This document shows, in pieces, positions 1 through 5,103 of a stretch of 7,004 nucleotides of DNA; the first letter of the stretch is position 1; every line of letters begins with the position of its first letter. Origin of the DNA: JBCBKZ01 sp039026975 (GTDB lineage Bacteria > Bacteroidota > Bacteroidia > J057); contig JBCCLI010000352.1 in NCBI GenBank assembly GCA_039026975.1, positions 1 through 7,004 on the forward strand. The letters run 5' to 3'. A program made the translations under genes and the position numbers. The notes under the pieces were generated by a model. The model made no database searches, had not been told where the DNA came from, and was given only the letters and a program-made list of their open reading frames with translations.

Positions 1-26
1 CCTAATACAAGGCCCTAATACAAGGC
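1..26. repeat. Perfect 13-bp tandem duplication across a stop codon
   Basis: The unit CCTAATACAAGGC occurs twice back to back, at 1-13 and 14-26. Read on the minus strand, the inner copy encodes the last residues (Ala-Leu-Tyr) and the TAG stop of the thioredoxin-TPR gene, and the outer copy lies just after that stop. The next base, 27, also matches the start of a further unit, but the match then ends. The array may continue to the left, beyond the window. Because 13 is not a multiple of 3, the outer copy is read in another frame and does not affect the protein. The duplication is seen directly; whether it is a recent slippage event, a functional element or an assembly-edge artefact is unknown. 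Confidence 0.85.
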
Positions 27-833
27 CATGCTAAACTTTGGGCGGAAAGCTTTGGAAATACTGTGGTGTTCACCTAAGTAGTGGAAGATACTGATAGTAG
101 CTCTTCTGCCTAATTCCTTCTCATAGCCTTTATCTATGGTGATACTTTCTATGAGGTTACTAAGGGCTTCCTCCCATTCTTTCTTTTTTACTGCTTCTCT
201 GGCTGATTCTATTTTCTGAGCAGCAGCACTCTCATTTCCCTGAAAACACAGGAGTTCAGTCAGGGAGGCTAAGTCTTCTTTTGTCTCATGAAAGGGGGAA
301 GTGAACTTGATGGCTTCTACTAGCTGTAATGCTTGCTGAGGCTGGGTAAAGAGAATTTCTTTTGCCAGCAGAACGCTGGCTTCTTCATGCTCAGGGTGTT
401 CTTTCAGGAAGGTTTCCAGGGCCTGAGTAGCTTGTTCGCGTGGCCCTTCTGCTAACTGAGCTTTAATTAGTTGAAACTGTCCTTTGATGGGGGTAGGGAG
501 GTGTTCTGTCAGCCAATTTTCTATTTGGTGTTTAGGAAGGGCACCCTGAAATTCGGCTATTACCTGTCCGTGGTGAAACAGCTTGACTGCGGGTATGCTC
601 ATGATTTGGAAGGTAGAAGCCAAAGATTGGTGTTCCTCCGTATCTATTTTAATAAGTTCCCATGTACCTTTTTGCTCTTCTACTAGCTGTTCCAGGAGAG
701 GACCCAGTACCCTGCAAGGGCCGCACCAGGCAGCCCAAAAGTCTACTAGTATAGGAAGCGTAAAACTTCTCTCTAGCACATCTTTATCAAAATCGAATGT
801 TTTCTTAGACACAGAATCCATACTTATCTTCAT
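15..833 (-). CDS. cnoX: Thioredoxin-TPR protein, CnoX/YbbN-like chaperedoxin
   Basis: This 272-residue cytoplasmic protein has an N-terminal thioredoxin fold (about residues 12-112) with the active site WCGPC at 36-40 and the cis-proline of the fold at Pro81 in the SIPAV segment. A helical TPR-like region (about 118-262) follows and ends in the pattern seen in YbbN/CnoX proteins, a G-x-x-x-I-S...FRPKFSMALY tail. E. coli CnoX is of similar size, combines a chaperone holdase role with mixed-disulfide protection of clients, and hands them to GroEL or DnaK. It lacks a normal CxxC, whereas this protein keeps both cysteines and so may also be an active disulfide reductase. There is no signal peptide. 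The first Met is used here; Met5 (start at 821) is an equally good start, and neither has a Shine-Dalgarno sequence. The gene begins 21 bp after the aminotransferase stop on the same strand, so the two are probably co-transcribed. The domain call is firm; the CnoX orthology is likely but inferred from architecture. Confidence 0.85.
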   Translation of the reverse strand: MKISMDSVSKKTFDFDKDVLERSFTLPILVDFWAAWCGPCRVLGPLLEQLVEEQKGTWELIKIDTEEHQSLASTFQIMSIPAVKLFHHGQVIAEFQGALPKHQIENWLTEHLPTPIKGQFQLIKAQLAEGPREQATQALETFLKEHPEHEEASVLLAKEILFTQPQQALQLVEAIKFTSPFHETKEDLASLTELLCFQGNESAAAQKIESAREAVKKKEWEEALSNLIESITIDKGYEKELGRRATISIFHYLGEHHSISKAFRPKFSMALY

Positions 834-854
834 TACGAGAACGCAAGGCTAACG

Positions 855-2138
855 TTAAGCTTCCAATAGTTTCTCAGCACTTACTACTTTGATACAAACA
901 GCCACTACTTCCATAGCTTGCTTAATATCTGCCAGGGAAGGAAGAGAGGGAGCTAGTCGAATATTCTGATCCTTGGGATCTTTACGGTAAGGAAAGGTAG
1001 CTCCCGCAGCTGTCAGTTTTACCCCAGCCTCAGCAGCTAAGGTTACTACCCTTTTAGCACAGCCTTCAACCGTATCCAGGCTGATGAAATAGCCTCCCTC
1101 AGGCTTAGTCCACTCGGCTATGCTGTGGGCGGCTAGTTCCTCTTCTAACACTTGAAGCACTGTATCAAACTTAGGCTTTAAGATGGCGGCATGTCTTTTC
1201 ATATGGGCATGAATCCCCTCAGCATCCTGAAAGAAGCGTACGTGCCTAAGTTGGTTAAGTTTATCCGGCCCTATGGTCTGGTTGAATAAGTGCTTTCTCA
1301 TCCAGCCCATATTTGCAGCACTACCACACATCACAGAGACTCCTGCACCTGCAAAGGTGACCTTGGAGGTAGACCCAAACAGAAACACTCTATCAGGTAC
1401 GCTAGCTTCCTTACAGGCAGTGAGCATGTTGAGTTGATTAACCGCATCTGTTAAGTGATGGACAGCATAGGCATTATCACAGAAAATTCGGAAGTCCTCA
1501 GCCTTGGCGGGTAGGGCGGCAAGCTTTCTGATGACCTCATCACTGTAGATAGTACCTGTAGGATTACTGTAGAGAGGCACCATCCACATCCCTTTAATGG
1601 CAGAATCCTTTCTTACAAGATCCTCAATCATTTCTACCTTTGGCCCATCTTCTGAGATAGGCACGGGGATCATCTCTATGCCCAGGTGCTGACAGATATT
1701 GAAGTGGCGGTCATAACCAGGAACAGGGCAAATGAATTTAACCTTTCTTTCCTGTCTCCAGGCTTTCTTACTGCCAACCACACCATGAATGAAGGCATTA
1801 ACCATGGCATCATGCATGAGTGTAAGACTGGCATTTCCACCTATGATGACTTCCTCCTCCTGTACCCCCATTACAGCAGAAAAAAGCTTCTTGCTTTCTG
1901 GAAGTCCATCTAATCCTCCATAGTTTCTGGCATCAGTCCCTCCCTGGCTATGGAAGTCTTTTGGACTTACCAGGTTTAGCATGTCAAGGCTGAGGTCTAG
2001 CTGCTCTGGGGAAGGTTTACCCCGGGTCATGTCCAGACTCAGATGAAGGGCCCGTAGTTCGTGGTATTTTTTTCTGTTATGGTCTAGCTGAGCTTGGAGA
2101 TCCTCTTTTGAAAGCTGGTTGAATTTTGACATACTCAT
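855..2138 (-). CDS. PLP-dependent aspartate aminotransferase (Rv3722c-type)
   Basis: This 427-residue cytoplasmic fold-type I aminotransferase should transfer the amino group between an amino acid, most likely aspartate or glutamate, and a 2-oxo acid. Visible landmarks are DMTRGKPSPEQLDLS at 36-50, SNPTG at 191-195, D221-N-A-Y224 (the Asp that contacts the pyridine nitrogen and the Tyr near the cofactor), FGSTSK with the Schiff-base Lys259, and NIRLAPS at 392-398 with the substrate-carboxylate Arg394. The N-terminal GKPSPEQL block and the overall length fit the aspartate aminotransferase family typified by Mycobacterium tuberculosis Rv3722c rather than the classical AspC family. All catalytic residues are present, so it looks active. 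Two starts are possible, Met1 and Met3, and they give almost the same protein. The gene is the first of a minus-strand pair with the thioredoxin-TPR gene and is divergent from the GH5 gene 46 bp away. Substrate preference cannot be read from the sequence. Confidence 0.9.
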   Translation of the reverse strand: MSMSKFNQLSKEDLQAQLDHNRKKYHELRALHLSLDMTRGKPSPEQLDLSLDMLNLVSPKDFHSQGGTDARNYGGLDGLPESKKLFSAVMGVQEEEVIIGGNASLTLMHDAMVNAFIHGVVGSKKAWRQERKVKFICPVPGYDRHFNICQHLGIEMIPVPISEDGPKVEMIEDLVRKDSAIKGMWMVPLYSNPTGTIYSDEVIRKLAALPAKAEDFRIFCDNAYAVHHLTDAVNQLNMLTACKEASVPDRVFLFGSTSKVTFAGAGVSVMCGSAANMGWMRKHLFNQTIGPDKLNQLRHVRFFQDAEGIHAHMKRHAAILKPKFDTVLQVLEEELAAHSIAEWTKPEGGYFISLDTVEGCAKRVVTLAAEAGVKLTAAGATFPYRKDPKDQNIRLAPSLPSLADIKQAMEVVAVCIKVVSAEKLLEA

Positions 2139-2184
2139 ATTGGGTTGAGGCTGTAAAAATAGAATAAAAAGAAAATAATCTGTT
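2139..2184. promoter_or_regulatory. Compact divergent intergenic region, presumed promoters
   Basis: This 46-bp AT-rich gap separates two genes that start in opposite directions, so promoters for both must lie in it or extend into the coding ends. On the minus strand, 2161-2154 reads TATTTTTA, which matches the Bacteroidota -7 consensus TAnnTTTG except at the last base. No TTG sits at the usual -33 distance. No good match was found for the plus-strand gene. The assignment as a promoter region rests mainly on gene orientation. Confidence 0.35.
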
Positions 2185-3522
2185 ATGATTCTTGAATTCT
2201 ACATAAGAACCTTTTTCAGGAGAATTTGCACTTTCTTGTTCCTGCTACTTTGGATGAATATTAATACGCTCATGGCACAGGAACCTAATCAGTTTGTGGC
2301 AATAGAAAATGGAACTTTCATAAGGGAAGGGCAGCCTTATTACTTTATAGGGACTAATCTGTGGTACGGAATGAATTTAGGGGCTAAGGGGGAAGGTGGA
2401 GATAAAGAGCGGCTTATTCGGGAGCTAGACAGGTTAGCTGAAATGGGCGTGGATAACCTCAGAATCATAGGAGGAAGTGAAGGGCCTGATACGGAACCCT
2501 GGAGAATAGTCCCTGCTGTACAGCCAGCACCAGGGGTTTATAGAGAAGAAGTTCTCGCTGGACTGGACTTCTTGCTAGATGAAATGGCTAAGCGGAATAT
2601 GGTAGCCGTTATCTGCTTAACTAACTTTTGGCCGTGGTCTGGAGGGATGGCTCAATATGTTTCATGGTCCACTGGAAAAAAAATTCCTTATCCCCCGCCA
2701 GCTGAAAAAGGTAGTTGGGCTACCTATCAGTTGTACACAAGTAAATTTTACAAGGACAAAAAGGCCCTTAGCATGTATGAGTCTTATGTAAGGTTTTTGC
2801 TAAAACGGAAGAATACGGTAAACGGAAAGCTCTACTGTGATGATCCCACCATCATGTCTTGGGAGCTGGCCAATGAACCTAGGGGAATTTTCTCCAAGCG
2901 TGCTTATCGTAGGTGGATCCAGCGATCAGCAGCCCTGATAAGATCCCTTTCTTCTCATCATCTGATCACCATAGGAAGTGAAGGATATACCCCTTCCAGA
3001 CTGGCTGGGAATAGGTTCAAAAAAGACCATTCTATCAAGTATATAGACTATGCCACTCTCCATATTTGGGTCCAAAACTGGGGTTGGTATGACCCTTTGA
3101 AACCGTCTTCATATCCCCAATCCCTAGAAAAGGCCAAGGACTATCTAAGTCAACACATTAGTGAAGCGGCTCAGCTGAACATCCCTCTGGTCCTGGAAGA
3201 ATTCGGTATTTCAAGAGATGAAAATAGCCATTCCTCTGATGCTGGTACTTCGATTCGCAATCTGTACTATATGGATATGTTCCATCTACTAGAGAATTCT
3301 GTAGAGAAAAATAATATTCTAGTAGGAATGAACTTTTGGGCCTGGGGAGGGGAGGGACGCCCTTCTATGCCCGAAAGTATTTGGAAAGCTGAAGATGATT
3401 TTACTGGTGATCCTCCTCATGAATTTCAGGGCTGGTATTCTGTGTATAATACTGATTATCAGACGATAAAACTTATAACAGAAAGTGGAAAAAAACTTCT
3501 CCAACGAAGAATTCCCAAATAG
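2185..3522 (+). CDS. Secreted GH5 endo-beta-1,4-mannanase-like glycoside hydrolase
   Basis: This 445-residue enzyme of glycoside hydrolase family 5 probably cleaves beta-mannan internally and most resembles the mannanase subfamily (GH5_7). A hydrophobic stretch near residues 16-31 ending in TLMA-Q is a likely Sec signal peptide, so the enzyme should be periplasmic or exported. No lipobox cysteine is placed for lipidation. The TIM-barrel landmarks appear in order: Arg93 in DNLR, the loop NFWPWSGG at 147-154, the acid/base Glu231 in WELANEPR, His293 and Trp295 in LHIW, the nucleophile Glu339 in LEEFG, and NFWAWGGEGRP at 383-393. All catalytic residues are present and there is no carbohydrate-binding module. 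The start at 2185 is the first Met after an in-frame stop at 2176-2178; starting at Met24 would remove the signal peptide. No polysaccharide-utilisation partner is adjacent, so the true substrate is uncertain. The family call is firm; the mannan specificity is likely but inferred. Confidence 0.87.
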   Translation: MILEFYIRTFFRRICTFLFLLLWMNINTLMAQEPNQFVAIENGTFIREGQPYYFIGTNLWYGMNLGAKGEGGDKERLIRELDRLAEMGVDNLRIIGGSEGPDTEPWRIVPAVQPAPGVYREEVLAGLDFLLDEMAKRNMVAVICLTNFWPWSGGMAQYVSWSTGKKIPYPPPAEKGSWATYQLYTSKFYKDKKALSMYESYVRFLLKRKNTVNGKLYCDDPTIMSWELANEPRGIFSKRAYRRWIQRSAALIRSLSSHHLITIGSEGYTPSRLAGNRFKKDHSIKYIDYATLHIWVQNWGWYDPLKPSSYPQSLEKAKDYLSQHISEAAQLNIPLVLEEFGISRDENSHSSDAGTSIRNLYYMDMFHLLENSVEKNNILVGMNFWAWGGEGRPSMPESIWKAEDDFTGDPPHEFQGWYSVYNTDYQTIKLITESGKKLLQRRIPK

Positions 3523-3638
3523 AACTATTCAATAAGTAAGTTTTTTGATAAAAATAGCCAAAAAATAAATATAAAATTCGTATAAATATTTTGCCAACTA
3601 AATATCTGTTACTATTTTTATGGAATGGCTATTTAATT

Positions 3639-3655
3639 TATCATTGATAATGATA
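3639..3655. promoter_or_regulatory. Perfect palindrome with a Fur-box-like half-site
   Basis: The sequence TATCATTGATAATGATA is a perfect inverted repeat with 7-bp arms around a 3-bp centre. It contains GATAATGAT, identical to the left half of the classical Fur box GATAATGATAATCATTATC. The full 19-bp site is not matched: 13 of 19 positions agree when aligned from base 3646. The position is about 120 bp upstream of a TonB gene that precedes a receptor gene, a setting where Fur control is common. In AT-rich DNA such matches also arise by chance, so the operator role is inference. Confidence 0.4.
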
Positions 3656-3669
3656 TATACTTTAACTCG

Positions 3670-3691
3670 TTAGGACTTTGTCAAGACCTAA
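3670..3691. promoter_or_regulatory. Dyad-symmetric hairpin element
   Basis: TTAGGACTT and AAGACCTAA flank the 4-nt loop TGTC. The arms pair over 9 positions with one internal A-A mismatch. This is the most stable local dyad in the intergenic region. No T-run follows on either strand, which argues against an intrinsic terminator. It could be a repressor or activator operator, or a leader hairpin if transcription starts upstream. Its function is unknown. Confidence 0.4.
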
Positions 3692-3763
3692 TCCTAGCCC
3701 ATTCTCTACCTTGTTAATACCCATTACCTTTCTCCTTCATTTATAATTTCATCGGCGTACCTC

Positions 3764-3771
3764 TAATTTTG
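3764..3771 (+). promoter_or_regulatory. TAnnTTTG match just before the TonB start codon
   Basis: TAATTTTG matches the Bacteroidota -7 promoter consensus TAnnTTTG at every fixed position. It ends 5 bp before the ATG at 3777, so use of this promoter would give an almost leaderless mRNA. No TTG -33 element is found at the usual spacing upstream. In AT-rich sequence an isolated match is weak evidence. Confidence 0.25.
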
Positions 3772-3776
3772 ACTCA

Positions 3777-5051
3777 ATGAGTAAACGTGGTGATAAGGAT
3801 ACCCATCAGCTCGACTCATATATAAAGCAATTGAACAAACACGAAAAATCTCATCAGGGTAAAATTATCTTGATGGGAGTTGGTATATTCTGTGTAGTGG
3901 CCATTACAGCCTATTTCGGATTTTACAGGGTTCAGAATACCCCTAAATATGTCCATATCCAGAATATCAGTACCATAGACCAAAATGAATTAGTAAACTA
4001 TCTTTCCCAGCAGAATACCTATCTGGTGGTGGAGGATAAGCTCATGGCCAGATTAGATACTATCCGTACACTGGAAGATTATATGGAAATAGTATCCCTT
4101 AATAATGCCTACACACAAGAAGAATATGATAACCTCGCCTTTCTGGATGAAGATGAGTTTGGCGAAGAGGAGTTTATGGAACCTCACAATATGTACATTG
4201 AAGGCTCCATGAAGTCAGGAGATGACCTCACCTTTTACATTAGTGGTTTTCAGGATGACTTGACTTATACCTTGGACTTCGGGAATGGAATTAAGCGGAA
4301 GGTAGAAGATACCTACGAGTATGCATACAAACATAGAGGTAGGTTTAAAGTCAGACTTACCATTAGAGATAGTGAGAATATCCTGGAGGAAATAGAGCAG
4401 GATATCCAGATCTTTGACGAGAAAGAAAAAGCCATAGCGGAAGCAAGACCTCCAAAAAGACCCAAGCCTAGTCCGCGAAAAGAAAGCCGGAAAAAGGATA
4501 GAAGAACGGACACCATATCCTCTTATAAAAACCGTAAAGCAGCCTCTTCTCAGGAGTCTAGGCCCACCCCTAGGAAAGAGATGGCTACCAAGGAAGAGCC
4601 TCAAGAAAGTGAGTCCGCCCCTGAGTCAGTAGCTACGCAGAAAAAGGAAACTGATAAGGAAGTAAGTAGATCAGAAGATGTTACTAAACCCAATATAGAG
4701 TTACCTGTTTCTGCTCAAGAATCAGATGCTGTTACAAGACCTTTGGCTATCGCCGAAGTCATGCCCTCTTTTCCTGGGGGAGATAAAGCCCTACGAAAAT
4801 ATTTAGCTAAGAATATTAACTACCCTCAGTCTGCTAAGGCAAAAGAAGTAGAGGGAAGGGTTTACATACAATTTATCGTAGAAGAGGATGGATCTCTCTC
4901 CAAGCTGAAAATTATGAGAGGTATAGGGTATGGATGTAATGAGGAAGCCTTACGCGTAGTAAAAGCTATGCCCACCTGGAAACCTGGACAGCAGGCTGGT
5001 AGAAAGGTACCCGTGATCTACACACTACCTATCCGTTTTTCACTCCAATAA
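3777..5051 (+). CDS. TonB-type energy transducer with a PKD-like periplasmic domain
   Basis: This 424-residue inner-membrane protein should couple proton-motive force, through ExbB/ExbD encoded elsewhere, to an outer-membrane receptor. A cytoplasmic tail (1-28, Lys-rich) is followed by one transmembrane helix at about 29-50. Residues 51-137 are an unrecognised, partly acidic segment (LDEDEFGEEEF at 123-133). A PKD-like domain follows at about 138-213, with LDFGNG at 166-171 and YEYAYKHRGRFKVRLTIRD at 180-198. A charged linker (about 214-322) is basic first and acidic later. The TonB C-terminal domain spans about 325-424, with PSFPGG at 330-335, YP at 349-350, EEALRVVKAMP at 389-399, WKPG at 401-404 and a final LPIRF. 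That C-terminal signature is typical of Bacteroidota TonB proteins, which occur in many copies per genome, so no exact symbol is given. An in-frame stop at 3744-3746 limits the start. The adjacent receptor gene 52 bp downstream suggests a dedicated pair. The PKD domain is unusual here. Confidence 0.9.
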   Translation: MSKRGDKDTHQLDSYIKQLNKHEKSHQGKIILMGVGIFCVVAITAYFGFYRVQNTPKYVHIQNISTIDQNELVNYLSQQNTYLVVEDKLMARLDTIRTLEDYMEIVSLNNAYTQEEYDNLAFLDEDEFGEEEFMEPHNMYIEGSMKSGDDLTFYISGFQDDLTYTLDFGNGIKRKVEDTYEYAYKHRGRFKVRLTIRDSENILEEIEQDIQIFDEKEKAIAEARPPKRPKPSPRKESRKKDRRTDTISSYKNRKAASSQESRPTPRKEMATKEEPQESESAPESVATQKKETDKEVSRSEDVTKPNIELPVSAQESDAVTRPLAIAEVMPSFPGGDKALRKYLAKNINYPQSAKAKEVEGRVYIQFIVEEDGSLSKLKIMRGIGYGCNEEALRVVKAMPTWKPGQQAGRKVPVIYTLPIRFSLQ

Positions 5052-5103
5052 ATTGCGGGCAGAAGAATGAAAGCTGCCTAAGAGATGATTTATTGAGTTA
5101 GTC

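Larger units (their letters stand above)
3523..3776. promoter_or_regulatory. AT-rich intergenic region upstream of the TonB gene
   Basis: This 254-bp non-coding stretch separates the GH5 gene from the TonB-receptor unit and presumably carries the promoter of that unit. Its left half is extremely AT-rich. It contains a Fur-like palindrome, a second dyad with a 4-nt loop, and a TAnnTTTG match next to the start codon, each listed separately. I found no ORF with credible coding character in it. Confidence 0.5.

Noticed and set aside
471..852. Two plus-strand ORFs (471-686 and 583-852) opposite the thioredoxin gene
   Set aside because: They are antisense to a well-supported gene, show no recognisable domain and have shadow-like composition.
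1686..1913. Plus-strand ORF of 75 codons inside the aminotransferase
   Set aside because: It is antisense to conserved PLP-enzyme sequence and has no independent support.
3319..3504. Minus-strand ORF of 61 codons inside the GH5 gene
   Set aside because: It overlaps the conserved GH5 C-terminal region and looks like a shadow frame.
3524..3546. Possible intrinsic terminator after the GH5 gene: weak dyad followed by six T residues
   Set aside because: The stem is only about 4 bp, AT-rich and bulged, so it is not convincing despite the T-run.
3552..3634. 9-bp inverted repeat AAATAGCCA / TGGCTATTT separated by 65 bp
   Set aside because: The arms are far apart and such a match is reasonably likely by chance in AT-rich DNA.
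4215..4604. Minus-strand ORFs opposite the TonB gene (4215-4604 and 4313-4516)
   Set aside because: They are rich in Phe, Ser and Arg because they oppose a Lys/Glu-rich linker; no coding evidence.
5057..5079. Small hairpin GGCAG / CTGCC with an 11-nt loop between the TonB and receptor genes
   Set aside because: A 5-bp stem with a long loop and no T-run is too weak for a terminator or processing site call.
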